Shown here piece by piece: positions 43,560-53,896 of a DNA stretch of 53,896 bases. The DNA is from Aquificaceae bacterium (GTDB lineage: Bacteria; Aquificota; Aquificia; Aquificales; Aquificaceae), in contig JALSHV010000025.1 of assembly GCA_026981975.1 (NCBI GenBank), forward strand, positions 1 through 53,896, in the 5' to 3' direction. The notes below the pieces were generated by a model. The model did not search any database, had not been told where the DNA came from, and saw only the letters and a program-made list of their open reading frames with translations. The stretch's first letter is position 1. Each line of letters begins with the position of its first letter. A program made the position numbers and the translations under genes.

Positions 43560-43915
43560 TATTCAACCCATTCAAGGATAGCCATTTGCGCTCCGTCTCC
43601 TTTCCTTCTGTCAGGAAGTTTAATCACTCTGGTATAACCGCCGTTCCTTCCTTCAAAGCGGGGTGCTATATCTTCAAAAAGTTTGCGAATTACCTTCCTA
43701 TCGGGTAAAAGCTCAAGGGCTTTTCTGCGGGCGGTTAAATCTCCCTTTTTCCCGAGAGTGACAAGTTTTTCTACAAATCCCCTTACAGCTTTTGCTCTCT
43801 CCAAGGTGGTTTCTACTCTCTCTTCAAGTATAAGAGATCTGGCAAGGCTTCTGTAAAGAGCAAGTCTCTGCTCCTTTGTTCTGTCAAATTTTTTCTTTTT
43901 TACCTTGTGCCTCAT
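43559..43915 (-). CDS. rplQ: 50S ribosomal protein L17
   Basis: A 118-residue protein starting [20 protein letters not shown], with [21 protein letters not shown] and a C-terminal [22 protein letters not shown], the complete bacterial L17 pattern. It binds 23S rRNA near the tunnel exit. It follows rpoA by 6 bp, the usual end of the alpha operon. Confidence 0.97.
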   Translation of the reverse strand: MRHKVKKKKFDRTKEQRLALYRSLARSLILEERVETTLERAKAVRGFVEKLVTLGKKGDLTARRKALELLPDRKVIRKLFEDIAPRFEGRNGGYTRVIKLPDRRKGDGAQMAILEWVE

Positions 43916-43921
43916 GATATA

Positions 43922-44872
43922 TTACCTCTTGTTTTCTATATTTAATCCTAACTGGAGTCCGAGTTGTTTTAGAGCTTCCTTTATCTCCGCAAGAGCTTTT
44001 CTTCCTATGTTTTTCGTGCTTTTAAGTTCTTCTTCGGTCATCTGAACCAAATCTCCTATGGTGGTTATTCCCATTCTCTTTAAGGAATTTAAAGCTCTTT
44101 GGGATATGTCCAGTTCTTCTATAGAAAGGGTTAGCTTTTCGGAAAGCTCATCAACAGGCATTGGTTCTTCAAGGGTGGGAATTTCATAAGATATATGTTC
44201 CAGAAGGGAAAGATGTTTTTGGAGAATGCGAATTGCTTCCCTTACAACTTCTTCTGGAGATTTTGTTCCATCGGTGACAACTTCTATTGAAAGGCGTTCG
44301 TAATCGGTTTTTTCTCCTACCCTTATCTGTTCTACTCTGAAACTTACAAGTTTTACAGGGGAAAAATCCGCGTCTAATAGAATCCAGCCTGTTTCTCCTA
44401 TGGCTTCCATTTCTTCAGCAAGCACGTATCCCTTACCTCTTTCTATTTTTATCTCCGCGTTGAATTCAACGTTTGGATTTGTAATTGTCGCTATCGTATG
44501 TTCTGGATTAGCTATTTCAACATTAGGAGGGAGGGATATGTCTTTTGCTTTTATCTCTCCTTCTCCTTTCTTTTTCAAATACAAGACTTCTACATCGGAA
44601 TCTTTTAGATTGAAACGTATTCCTTTTATGTTTGCTATTATCTCTACAACGTCTTCCACAACGCCTTCAATAGCGGAAAACTCGTGGTAAACTCCGAATA
44701 TCTTAACCGCTGTAACCGCTGTTCCTGATATGGAAGAGAGTAAAACTCTTCTGAGAGCATTTCCTATAGTGGTGCCGAATCCTCTCTCCAGAGGTTCTAC
44801 TACGAAAACCCCTCTTGTGTTGTCTTTTTCTTCCCAGTAAATCTTATTGGGATAAACAAATTCGTTCAGCAT
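43922..44872 (-). CDS. rpoA: DNA-directed RNA polymerase alpha subunit
   Basis: A 316-residue protein with the N-terminal dimerisation domain (RGFGTTIGNALRRVLLSSI) and the C-terminal DNA- and activator-binding domain (SQRALNSLKRMGITTIGDL, STKNIGRKALAEIKEAL). The start has GGAGGTTG upstream. It nucleates RNA polymerase assembly. The gene lies in the standard position between rpsD and rplQ. Confidence 0.98.
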   Translation of the reverse strand: MLNEFVYPNKIYWEEKDNTRGVFVVEPLERGFGTTIGNALRRVLLSSISGTAVTAVKIFGVYHEFSAIEGVVEDVVEIIANIKGIRFNLKDSDVEVLYLKKKGEGEIKAKDISLPPNVEIANPEHTIATITNPNVEFNAEIKIERGKGYVLAEEMEAIGETGWILLDADFSPVKLVSFRVEQIRVGEKTDYERLSIEVVTDGTKSPEEVVREAIRILQKHLSLLEHISYEIPTLEEPMPVDELSEKLTLSIEELDISQRALNSLKRMGITTIGDLVQMTEEELKSTKNIGRKALAEIKEALKQLGLQLGLNIENKR

Positions 44873-44887
44873 ATAACAACCTCCGCT

Positions 44888-45523
44888 TTAAACCTTTGAA
44901 TAGAACTCAATAATATACTGCAGATTAACAGGTATTTCCAGATAATCTTGTATATTTTGCGGTAGTTTAAGAACCTTTCCTCTGAAGTTTACCTTGTCTA
45001 TTTCAAGCCATTCGGGAACGCTTCTGGGATCTAAATTCTCAAGGTTTTCCTTCAGAAAGGGTATATCCCTTGAAGAGGGTTTTATTTCCACAATATCTCC
45101 TACTTCTACTTCGTATCCCGGCACATCTACTTTTCTGCCGTTGACAAGAACATGTCCGTGAACTACCAATTGACGCGCTTGTCTTCTGGTAACAGCAAAC
45201 CCCAATCTGTAAACTACATTGTCCAGTCTTCTTTCCAAGAGTTGAAGTAGAATTTCTGCGGTATTTCCTTTCGCCTTGGTGGCGGTGTCAAAGTATCTTT
45301 TAAACTGTTTTTCTCTTAACCCTCCGTAAAGGTATTTGAGTTTTTGTTTTTCCATCAAACGTAGTCCGTATTCACTGAGTTTTCTCCTTCTACCTTTTAA
45401 TCTGCCATGCTGTCCGGGTGGGAAATTCCTTCTTTGAAGAATCCGCGGAGCGGATCTTTTACCTGAAACAACTACTCCGAATCTTCTGTCAAGCTTTACC
45501 CAAGGACCTATGTATCTTCCCAT
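44888..45523 (-). CDS. rpsD: 30S ribosomal protein S4
   Basis: A 211-residue protein from [16 protein letters not shown], with the S4 RNA-binding domain (RRLDNVVYRLGFAVTRRQARQ, HGHVLVNGRKVDVPGYEV). The ATG at 45523 shares one base with the rpsK stop (TGATG) and has AAGGAGGAG upstream; a longer open frame upstream is inside rpsK. S4 is an early 16S rRNA assembly protein and in some bacteria represses its own operon. Confidence 0.97.
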   Translation of the reverse strand: MGRYIGPWVKLDRRFGVVVSGKRSAPRILQRRNFPPGQHGRLKGRRRKLSEYGLRLMEKQKLKYLYGGLREKQFKRYFDTATKAKGNTAEILLQLLERRLDNVVYRLGFAVTRRQARQLVVHGHVLVNGRKVDVPGYEVEVGDIVEIKPSSRDIPFLKENLENLDPRSVPEWLEIDKVNFRGKVLKLPQNIQDYLEIPVNLQYIIEFYSKV

Positions 45524-45900
45524 CAGACTCTCCTCCTTGCCGGTGGTCTGCATCCGTTATGGGGTATGGGAGTTACGTCTCTTATGGCTGTCACCTTTAG
45601 TCCGGCGGAAAACACAGCTCTTAAAGCTGATTCTCTCCCCGCACCGGGCCCTTTTACTCTGATTTCTACTTCTTGAAGTCCGAATTCATTTATAGCTTTC
45701 CTTAAAGCTTTCTGAGCTGCCAACTGAGCTGCGTAAGGTGTGCTTTTTCGCGTTCCTTTAAATCCTACGGTTCCACCGCTTTCCCATACAAGTGTATTTC
45801 CCTGTGGATCTGTTATGTTCACTATGGTGTTGTTGAAAGTTGTATAGATGTGAACTATACCTTTGGTTACTGTTTTCTTCTGTTTCTTTTTCCTTGCCAT
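45523..45900 (-). CDS. rpsK: 30S ribosomal protein S11
   Basis: A 125-residue protein with an N-terminal basic tail ([14 protein letters not shown]), the [20 protein letters not shown] block and the conserved end [18 protein letters not shown]. It forms part of the small-subunit platform. AAGGAGG precedes the start. The stop overlaps the rpsD start by one base. Confidence 0.98.
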   Translation of the reverse strand: MARKKKQKKTVTKGIVHIYTTFNNTIVNITDPQGNTLVWESGGTVGFKGTRKSTPYAAQLAAQKALRKAINEFGLQEVEIRVKGPGAGRESALRAVFSAGLKVTAIRDVTPIPHNGCRPPARRRV

Positions 45901-45911
45901 GGAATACCTCC

Positions 45912-46289
45912 TTATTTACCTTTTTTCTTTGTTCCTCCTACGGTTTTTCTCTTTCCTTTGCGGGTTCTTGCATTTGTTCTTGTTTGTTGTCCTCTGACAG
46001 GGAGACCTCTTGAGTGTCTTTGTCCTCTGTAACAACCCATATCCATCAAACGTTTGATGTTGAGCTGAACTTCTCTTCTTAAGTCTCCTTCAACTTTGTA
46101 GTTCTCGTCAATAAACTTTCTTAAGGTGTTTAATTCTTCGGAAGTTAACTGCCCTACCTTTTTCCTACAATCTATCCCTGTTCCTTCACATATCTCCTTG
46201 GCTCTTTCTTTGCCTATTCCGTAGATGTAGGTTAAGGCTATTTCAAGCCGTTTGTTATCCGGCAGATCAATACCCGCAATTCTCGCCAT
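45912..46289 (-). CDS. rpsM: 30S ribosomal protein S13
   Basis: A 125-residue protein from [21 protein letters not shown] with the helix-two-turn-helix core and the C-terminal [31 protein letters not shown] precedes the start; the longer open frame upstream is not used. It sits in the head of the small subunit and touches the large subunit and P-site tRNA. Confidence 0.98.
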   Translation of the reverse strand: MARIAGIDLPDNKRLEIALTYIYGIGKERAKEICEGTGIDCRKKVGQLTSEELNTLRKFIDENYKVEGDLRREVQLNIKRLMDMGCYRGQRHSRGLPVRGQQTRTNARTRKGKRKTVGGTKKKGK

Positions 46290-46302
46290 GAAATTACCTC
46301 CT

Positions 46303-46416
46303 CTATCCTTGTTTCTGTCTGTGCTTTGGATTTTCACATATAATATAAATTCTCCCTTTACGGCGTATTATTTTACATTTTGCACATCTTCTTCTAACAG
46401 AAGCTCTTACTTTCAT
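46303..46416 (-). CDS. rpmJ: 50S ribosomal protein L36
   Basis: A 37-residue gene, read directly from the sequence: [20 protein letters not shown] at the start and [10 protein letters not shown] at the end, with a zinc-binding C-x2-C-x12-C-x4-H arrangement. GGAGGTTACTCC lies before the ATG. It is in its usual place between infA and rpsM. Confidence 0.96.
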   Translation of the reverse strand: MKVRASVRRRCAKCKIIRRKGRIYIICENPKHRQKQG

Positions 46417-46427
46417 GGAGTAACCTC

Positions 46428-46667
46428 CTAAAGTCTGTAAATAATTCTTCCCCGTGTTAAATCGTAAGGGGACAACTCTACCTTAACCTTATCTCCCGGC
46501 AGTATTCTTATAAAGTTTATTCGCATTTTACCCGATATATGAGCTAAAACTTCGTGACCGCTGTCTAACTTTACCTTAAACATTCCATTCGGAAGAGCTT
46601 CTGTAACTTCCCCTTCTATTACTATTCCCTTTTCCTTTTCGTGTTCTTGCTTCTTTCTCTTTCCCAT
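46428..46667 (-). CDS. infA: Translation initiation factor IF-1
   Basis: A 79-residue OB-fold protein with [39 protein letters not shown] and [16 protein letters not shown], all diagnostic of IF-1. An extra basic and acidic N-terminal stretch ([14 protein letters not shown]) makes it a little longer than the common 72 residues. GGAGTT before the ATG overlaps the map stop. Confidence 0.97.
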   Translation of the reverse strand: MGKRKKQEHEKEKGIVIEGEVTEALPNGMFKVKLDSGHEVLAHISGKMRINFIRILPGDKVKVELSPYDLTRGRIIYRL

Positions 46668-46669
46668 TT

Positions 46670-49378
<2,709 letters not shown>

Positions 49379-49379
49379 C

Positions 49380-49829
49380 TTACTCTGGAATAACCTCCCA
49401 ACTGCCTCCTGCCTCTTCTATTTTCTTTATTGCACTCTTGGAGAAAGCATGAGCCTTTACATTAAGCTTCTTCTCAAGTTTCCCGTCTCCTAAGATCTTG
49501 ACAAGATCTCCTTTTGAACACAGTCCTTTTTGTATTAACTCCTGCGGTGTGATTTCCGCTCCGTCTTCAAATAAACGGTTAAGAACTTTTACATTTACGG
49601 GAGTGTATTCCTTTCTTGTGGGATTGGTAAATCCTCTTTTGGGAACTCTCAGATGAAAGGGAGTTTGTCCTCCTTCAAAAAAGGGAGGAAGGGTTCTGTC
49701 TCCTGATCTCGTTTTTTGACCTTTGTGACCTTTACCTGCGGTTTTCCCCTGACCTGCGGATATTCCCCTACCTACTCTCTTTTTGTTTTTGACAGCTCCG
49801 TGGTGAGGTTGGAGTTCATTGAGTTTCAT
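49380..49829 (-). CDS. rplO: 50S ribosomal protein L15
   Basis: A 149-residue protein from [20 protein letters not shown] with the glycine- and lysine-rich [18 protein letters not shown]-type region (as [18 protein letters not shown]) and the [17 protein letters not shown] block. GGAGGAG precedes the start, which overlaps the rpmD end by 14 bp. Confidence 0.97.
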   Translation of the reverse strand: MKLNELQPHHGAVKNKKRVGRGISAGQGKTAGKGHKGQKTRSGDRTLPPFFEGGQTPFHLRVPKRGFTNPTRKEYTPVNVKVLNRLFEDGAEITPQELIQKGLCSKGDLVKILGDGKLEKKLNVKAHAFSKSAIKKIEEAGGSWEVIPE

Positions 49830-50019
49830 TTTTTATCTCCTCCACTTTTAAGAGATAGTAAGCTTTTTTAATGTTGCCTCTGACCATGGGATTATCTTCT
49901 AAAACCCTTGATTGACCGAGCTTTCTCAATCCCAAACTCCTAACAGCCTGAACATGACTACTTCTTTTACCCGCAAGACCTTTTATGAGCGTAACCTTTA
50001 AAAAACGTTTTTCAGCCAT
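49816..50019 (-). CDS. rpmD: 50S ribosomal protein L30
   Basis: A 67-residue protein from [18 protein letters not shown] with the L30 pattern [20 protein letters not shown]. The ATG at 50019 is preferred over the GTG six bases upstream because GGAGGGG is correctly spaced. It overlaps rpsE by 8 bp and rplO by 14 bp. Confidence 0.95.
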   Translation of the reverse strand: MAEKRFLKVTLIKGLAGKRSSHVQAVRSLGLRKLGQSRVLEDNPMVRGNIKKAYYLLKVEEIKNETQ

Positions 50020-50632
50020 GGACACCCCTCCAAGGGTAGTAGAGTTTTACTCTCAACTGGGGATTAACGTATACGTTGTATCTTTTGTAAATCTCATCTA
50101 CAGAAAGACCTCTTTCTTCCGCTACCTGCTCGGGCGTTTTTAACTGTAAGAAAGCATCAAAGACAGCTCTAACCACGTTATCGGGATTGGTGCTTCCTAT
50201 TATCTTTGTAAGAACATCGGTATATCCCGCCAGTTCAAAAAGGGGTTTTGCTGCTCCGCCGGCTACAACACCTGTTCCTCTCCTTGCGGGAATTACTATT
50301 ATCTTTGTAGATCCGAAATGTCCCACAACATCGTGAGGAACAGTTCCTTCCACAATGGGAACTTTAATGATCTTTTTCTTTGCCTGCTCAATAGCTTTTG
50401 CTATGGCAAGGGGAACTTCTTTTGCTTTTCCGTGTCCGAATCCTACAAAACCTCTTCTGTCTCCGACAACAACAAGGGCGCTGAAGGAAAATCTCCTACC
50501 GCCTTTTGTAACTCTGGCTGTCCTATTAGCGTATAGTAATCTCTCTTCCAGTTGGAGTTCCTCTATCATCTCCGCTACACCGTAGCGTTTTCTTCTTTCC
50601 TCTATAAGTGCATCTAAGTCCTTACCACCCAT
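50012..50632 (-). CDS. rpsE: 30S ribosomal protein S5
   Basis: A 206-residue protein with the double-stranded RNA-binding N-domain ([20 protein letters not shown]), [20 protein letters not shown], and the C-domain with [19 protein letters not shown]. It is a little longer than E. coli S5 because of extra residues at both ends. AAGGAGG precedes the start. It helps translational accuracy at the small-subunit entry site. Confidence 0.97.
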   Translation of the reverse strand: MGGKDLDALIEERRKRYGVAEMIEELQLEERLLYANRTARVTKGGRRFSFSALVVVGDRRGFVGFGHGKAKEVPLAIAKAIEQAKKKIIKVPIVEGTVPHDVVGHFGSTKIIVIPARRGTGVVAGGAAKPLFELAGYTDVLTKIIGSTNPDNVVRAVFDAFLQLKTPEQVAEERGLSVDEIYKRYNVYVNPQLRVKLYYPWRGVHG

Positions 50633-50649
50633 TGAGTGCCTCCTTTTCT

Positions 50650-51021
50650 TTAAAATTCAAGTCCCAGTTCTCTGCATTTGTCCGCAAAAGCTTTAATTTT
50701 ACCGTGATACATGAAGCCTCCCCTGTCAAATACTACTTTTTTGATTCCTCTTTCAAGAGCTTTTTTGGTTATTATTTCCGCTACCAGCTGTGCGGCTTCT
50801 ATGGATTTTCCTCCTCTTTTACCCGCGAGTTTTTCGTATTCGGGATCAAGGGTTGAAGCGCAGACAAGAGTTCTGCCTGCTTCATCGTCTATTATTTGAG
50901 CGTAAAAATGGTTAAGACTTCTGTAAACACACAGACGCGGTCTTTCCGGTGTGCCGAAAACCTTTTTTCTGATTCTTTTATGTCTTCTTATTCTTTTTTC
51001 CTGCCTGCTGAGTTTAGCCAT
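50650..51021 (-). CDS. rplR: 50S ribosomal protein L18
   Basis: A 123-residue protein with the basic N-terminus ([20 protein letters not shown]), [20 protein letters not shown] and the ending [21 protein letters not shown]. It binds 5S rRNA together with L5. It lies between rpsE and rplF as in the standard spc order. Confidence 0.97.
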   Translation of the reverse strand: MAKLSRQEKRIRRHKRIRKKVFGTPERPRLCVYRSLNHFYAQIIDDEAGRTLVCASTLDPEYEKLAGKRGGKSIEAAQLVAEIITKKALERGIKKVVFDRGGFMYHGKIKAFADKCRELGLEF

Positions 51022-51031
51022 GGTTTACCTC

Positions 51032-51571
51032 CTACTTCTTGCCTGCCGCCTTTCCGGGTTTGAGTTTAAGGATTTCCCCCTTGTATCTTATACCCTTTCC
51101 TTTATATGGATCCGGTTTCTTTATGGCTCTTATTTCTGCGGCGACTTGTCCTACTTTCTGTTTGTCTATTCCGTGTATGTGTATTTCATTGCCTTTAACT
51201 TCTACCTTTACGTCGGGCGGGACTTTATACTTTACAGGATTGGAGTATCCCACTGTAAGCTCAAGGGTATCTCCTTTAAGAGAAACTCTGTAACCCAACC
51301 CTTGAACCTCAAGAACCTTTGTAAATCCTTCTGTCACACCTTTTATCATGTTCCTTATAATCGCCGCCGTTGTGCCGTGGAGTGCTTTGTGAAAAGCTCT
51401 GTCGGAAGGCCTTTCAACTCTTACCTCTCTATCTTTAACTTTTACTTTAATATCCGGGTGAAAGTTAAAAGTGAGTTTACCCTTAGATCCTTCTACTGTT
51501 ACCGTATTTCCTTCTACGTTTACCTTTACACTTTCGGGAACGGGTATGGGAGTTTTTCCCACTCTTGACAT
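51032..51571 (-). CDS. rplF: 50S ribosomal protein L6
   Basis: A 179-residue protein from [17 protein letters not shown] with two related halves and the C-terminal motif [20 protein letters not shown]. The start at 51571 is used instead of an upstream in-frame start that lies in the ribosome binding site region. It sits near the factor-binding site of the large subunit. Confidence 0.97.
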   Translation of the reverse strand: MSRVGKTPIPVPESVKVNVEGNTVTVEGSKGKLTFNFHPDIKVKVKDREVRVERPSDRAFHKALHGTTAAIIRNMIKGVTEGFTKVLEVQGLGYRVSLKGDTLELTVGYSNPVKYKVPPDVKVEVKGNEIHIHGIDKQKVGQVAAEIRAIKKPDPYKGKGIRYKGEILKLKPGKAAGKK

Positions 51572-51582
51572 TGATATACCTC

Positions 51583-51993
51583 CTACCATACTATAGCTAT
51601 GATCTCTCCACCTTTTTTCATGGCACGGGCTTCGTGATCTGTAACTATACCGCTGTCCGTTGATACAATGGCTATACCTAAGCCTCTTTTTACGTATGGA
51701 ATTCTCTTTACAGGTGCGTAAACTCTTTTACCGGGTGTGGAGATTTTTACTATATTTGTAATAGCGTTTCTCTCTCTTTTCGGATCTAAGTATTTCAGGT
51801 GTATTCTCAATGTGTATTGAGTTCCCTTTCTATGAGCTTCATCTTGAAGTCTTTCCCAGTTCTTTATAAAGCCTTCTCTTTTAAGGAGTTCCAATATTTT
51901 CTCCTTCATCTTGGAAGAGGGAACGTCCACGTATTCTTTTTTTCTCATAATGGCATTTTTAATAGCTGAAAACATATCCGCCACGGGATCCAT
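51583..51993 (-). CDS. rpsH: 30S ribosomal protein S8
   Basis: A 136-residue protein from [20 protein letters not shown] with the C-terminal signature [21 protein letters not shown] and ending GGEIIAIVW. It binds the central domain of 16S rRNA and in E. coli represses the spc operon. Confidence 0.98.
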   Translation of the reverse strand: MDPVADMFSAIKNAIMRKKEYVDVPSSKMKEKILELLKREGFIKNWERLQDEAHRKGTQYTLRIHLKYLDPKRERNAITNIVKISTPGKRVYAPVKRIPYVKRGLGIAIVSTDSGIVTDHEARAMKKGGEIIAIVW

Positions 51994-52006
51994 TGCTTAC
52001 CTCCAG

Positions 52007-52195
52007 TTACCAGCTTGACTTTCTTACACCGGGAAGCTCACCTTTAAGAGCGCGTTCTCTAAAGCAAAGTCTGCACATATTGAAGTGTCTTAAAAATCCC
52101 CTGGGTCTTCCGCAAAGGGGACATCTGTTTTTTTTCCTTACTCTCCACTTAGGGTAATACTTGAGATCTTTTGCTATTTTGGCTTTCCTCGGCAT
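52007..52195 (-). CDS. rpsN: 30S ribosomal protein S14, zinc-binding (type Z)
   Basis: A 62-residue short S14 with two CxxC pairs ([20 protein letters not shown]) for zinc and the end [13 protein letters not shown]. This is the zinc form, not the long zinc-free form. It lies between rplE and rpsH. Confidence 0.97.
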   Translation of the reverse strand: MPRKAKIAKDLKYYPKWRVRKKNRCPLCGRPRGFLRHFNMCRLCFRERALKGELPGVRKSSW

Positions 52196-52205
52196 TTTAA
52201 CCTCC

Positions 52206-52769
52206 TTATGAAACTCTTATGGGAAATCCTAAGAGTGTCAACAGCCACAGGGCTTCTTCGTCTGTTTCAGCGGTGGTGTGTATGCTTATGTCCATTCCCC
52301 TTATTCTGTCAACTTTATCGTAATCTATTTCGGGATAAACTATTTGCTCCGCTATACCGAAAGAGTAGTTTCCCCTTCCGTCAAAGGAACGGGCGCTTAA
52401 TCCTTTAAAGTCCTTTACTCTGGGTAGAGCTACGGAAATGGTTTTGTCTAAGAAATCCCACATTCTCTCTTTTCTCAGGGTTACCTTAGCTCCTATGGGC
52501 ATTCCTCTTCTGAGTTTAAAACCCGCCTCTGACTTCTTGGCTCGTCTTATAACAGGTTGCTGTCCTGTGATTAGACGGAGATCTTCCATTGCTCTTTCTA
52601 AATTCCTTATGTCCTGAACAGCAGAACCCACTCCCATGTTTACAACTACTTTTACAATCTTGGGGACTTCCATGGGATTTTTGTATTCAAATCTGTGCAT
52701 TAATTGAGGAATTACCTCTTCTTTGTATTTTCTGTAAAGCCTCGGCACGTATTTGGTTGCTGTTGTCAT
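52206..52769 (-). CDS. rplE: 50S ribosomal protein L5
   Basis: A 187-residue protein with [20 protein letters not shown], the [20 protein letters not shown] block and the closing [20 protein letters not shown]. It binds 5S rRNA and contacts P-site tRNA. It follows rplX by 4 bp. Confidence 0.98.
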   Translation of the reverse strand: MTTATKYVPRLYRKYKEEVIPQLMHRFEYKNPMEVPKIVKVVVNMGVGSAVQDIRNLERAMEDLRLITGQQPVIRRAKKSEAGFKLRRGMPIGAKVTLRKERMWDFLDKTISVALPRVKDFKGLSARSFDGRGNYSFGIAEQIVYPEIDYDKVDRIRGMDISIHTTAETDEEALWLLTLLGFPIRVS

Positions 52770-52773
52770 TTTT

Positions 52774-53133
52774 TTAACCTCTCAACTGCTTTTCTCTTAC
52801 CAGATCTATGTTCTCTCCGCACTTTTTACAATACCTGTATTTTCTCAGAACTTTTTTTTCTTTGGAGATTCTGAAACCCACTCTGGTGGGTTTATTGCAG
52901 TTAGGACACACGAGCATGACGTTACTTACAGGTAAAGGAGCTTCCATTTCAACTATACCGCCTTCCCTGACGTTGGGAATTTCCTTCAGATGTTTTTTTA
53001 CTATGTTTACACCTTCTACTACAATCCTGTTTTTTTCGGGAATTACCTTTATCACTTTTCCCTTTTTACCCTTATTGGCTTCTTTACCGCGCATAACTAT
53101 TACCGTATCACCTTTTTTTATCTTTACCGCCAT
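52774..53133 (-). CDS. rplX: 50S ribosomal protein L24
   Basis: A 119-residue protein with the KOW motif ([20 protein letters not shown]) and [13 protein letters not shown]. The C-terminal half has CPNC and CKKC pairs that could hold a zinc ion. It is slightly longer than E. coli L24 and is an early assembly protein. Its ATG overlaps the rplN stop by one base. Confidence 0.97.
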   Translation of the reverse strand: MAVKIKKGDTVIVMRGKEANKGKKGKVIKVIPEKNRIVVEGVNIVKKHLKEIPNVREGGIVEMEAPLPVSNVMLVCPNCNKPTRVGFRISKEKKVLRKYRYCKKCGENIDLVREKQLRG

Positions 53134-53498
53134 CAGACAACCTCCGGAGCTAAGGAAGCTATTTTTGTAAATCCTCTGTTTCTCACTTCTCTCGCTATGG
53201 GACCCAATACACGTGTTCCCAAGGGTTCTCCGTATTGATTCAGAAGAACACAGGCGTTGTCATCAAACTTTATATAGCTACCGTCCGATCTTCTGACTTC
53301 CTTAGCGGTTCTTACTACTACCGCTCTGTATATTTTTCCCTTTTTGGCGTTCCCGTCCGGCAGGGCGTCTTTTACTGTAACGGTTATTACATCACCCAAA
53401 GAAGCGTATTTTCTGGGTGCATAGGGTATGCCTATAACTTGCACTCTCCTTGCTCCCGAGTTATCCGCTACATTCATATAGCTTTGCCTTTGTATCAT
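53133..53498 (-). CDS. rplN: 50S ribosomal protein L14
   Basis: A 121-residue protein from [20 protein letters not shown] with the L14 signature [19 protein letters not shown] and [22 protein letters not shown]. It is the first gene of this ribosomal run; the genes that usually precede it (rpsQ, rpmC, rplP and the S10 group) are not here, and a divergent lipoprotein gene takes their place. GGAGTG precedes the start. Confidence 0.98.
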   Translation of the reverse strand: MIQRQSYMNVADNSGARRVQVIGIPYAPRKYASLGDVITVTVKDALPDGNAKKGKIYRAVVVRTAKEVRRSDGSYIKFDDNACVLLNQYGEPLGTRVLGPIAREVRNRGFTKIASLAPEVV

Positions 53499-53545
53499 CT
53501 TTCTTCACTCCGGATCTTTAAGTCCTTCAAAAGTGACAAAACAGT

Positions 53546-53574
53546 ATTTTAACAAGTGAAAAAGTTAAAAGCAA
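53546..53574 (-). promoter_or_regulatory. Probable promoter of the ribosomal-protein run starting at rplN
   Basis: Reading the - strand, TTGCTT (53574-53569), a 17-bp spacer and TAAAAT (53551-53546) form a sigma-70 type promoter. Transcription would start near 53539, leaving a leader of about 41 nt with a GGAGTG ribosome binding site before rplN. It is the only clear promoter-sized gap upstream of the run. Confidence 0.5.
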
Positions 53575-53585
53575 GCTCACTAATG

Positions 53586-53591
53586 TATATT
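53586..53591 (+). promoter_or_regulatory. Putative -10 element of the terminal lipoprotein gene
   Basis: TATATT lies 20 nt before the lipoprotein ATG and precedes an AGGGGGG ribosome binding site. No good -35 is visible. It is 12 bp outside the divergent rplN promoter. Confidence 0.3.
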
Positions 53592-53611
53592 AATAAAAGG
53601 GGGGATTTGAG

Positions 53612-53896
53612 ATGAGGTGGACATTTTTTATCCTTCTGTTTGCCTTTGTCTTTATCCTCTCCTGCGCACCACCGCCAAAGCGTCCCGAATACACACCGCC
53701 GCCTGCTAAAATACCGCACCTTTTCAAACTAAAGTGGAAAAAGTATGTAGGCAAATATAACTTTACATTCACAAACCAACCCCTCATATTCGGAGAGTAT
53801 GTCCTACACGCAAGTAATGGAGATCAAAACGGCAAAAAAGATCCCAAAGACAAGCTCTATGTCTTTGACAGGGAAGGGAACTTGCTCTGGAGCTTA
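53612..53896 (+). CDS. Lipoprotein with possible beta-propeller (PQQ-like) repeat (3' partial)
   Basis: Cut by the right edge; 95 residues are visible. A lipoprotein signal ends in ILSC (Cys18), followed by a proline-rich linker (APPPKRPEYTPPPAK). The frame then has the LYVFDREGNLLWSL motif, which resembles one blade of a PQQ or BamB-type propeller. The start has AGGGGGG upstream. The family is uncertain because most of the protein lies outside. It diverges from rplN. Confidence 0.75.
   Translation, partial: MRWTFFILLFAFVFILSCAPPPKRPEYTPPPAKIPHLFKLKWKKYVGKYNFTFTNQPLIFGEYVLHASNGDQNGKKDPKDKLYVFDREGNLLWSL

Noticed and set aside
50951-51568. A 205-codon + strand frame
   Set aside because: It is antisense to rplR and rplF; the composition is cysteine- and tyrosine-rich, as expected from the complement of ribosomal genes.

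Overview
The window is about 54 kb of very gene-dense bacterial chromosome. I can find no stretch over about 115 bp without a gene, and no rRNA, tRNA, CRISPR or insertion sequence. Several things point to a thermophilic, Gram-negative member of the Aquificales (Aquifex/Hydrogenobacter/Thermocrinis type), though this is an inference from gene content and style and no marker search was possible: AGA/AGG and ATA codons are heavily used, the genes are tightly packed, a PEP synthase suits reductive carbon fixation, a large glutamate synthase lacks an adjacent small subunit, and BamA plus a secretin show an outer membrane.

Layout. (1) 2-9921, + strand: a 5'-truncated sigma-54 activator with a zinc-ribbon-like N-terminus, glyS, a PEP synthase gene, and a pilMNO-(short PilP-like)-pilQ run for the type IV pilus envelope complex. 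(2) 9922-17985, - strand: a two-component system, a small secreted protein, PilY1 and four minor pilins (FimT, PilV, PilW, PilX). Regions 1 and 2 abut tail to tail with no spacer. (3) 18010-24425: pheA, then a tripartite RND efflux system with adaptor and TolC-like channel on - and pump on +, diverging from a 21-bp region. (4) 24481-28986: glutamate synthase large subunit. (5) 29062-32480: a protein made of two HepT-like domains that lack the ribonuclease histidine, divergent from clpC. (6) 32507-37356: bamA, thiD, a CPBP protease, aroD and nadD. (7) 37379-42806: a GGDEF diguanylate cyclase, an FAD oxidoreductase, leucyl aminopeptidase, a KaiC-like ATPase and a small XRE regulator. (8) 42793-53498, - strand: the distal part of the ribosomal-protein superoperon from rplN to rplQ, including secY, adk, map, infA, rpmJ and rpoA, followed by yggT and an orphan four-cluster ferredoxin. 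(9) 53612 to the end: a lipoprotein cut off by the window edge.

Common themes. Operon-internal genes mostly carry strong AGGAGG-type ribosome binding sites. Genes at the head of a transcript often have none and instead show a TANNNT -10 element only 6-10 nt before the start codon, which predicts leaderless or nearly leaderless mRNAs. In three divergent pairs the opposing -10 elements overlap. Convergent genes usually overlap or abut, leaving no room for intrinsic terminators, and I saw no convincing terminator hairpins. The best candidates for something new are the tandem, catalytically stripped HepT-like protein next to clpC, the symmetric leaderless promoters, and the calcium-loop-bearing pilus tip proteins.
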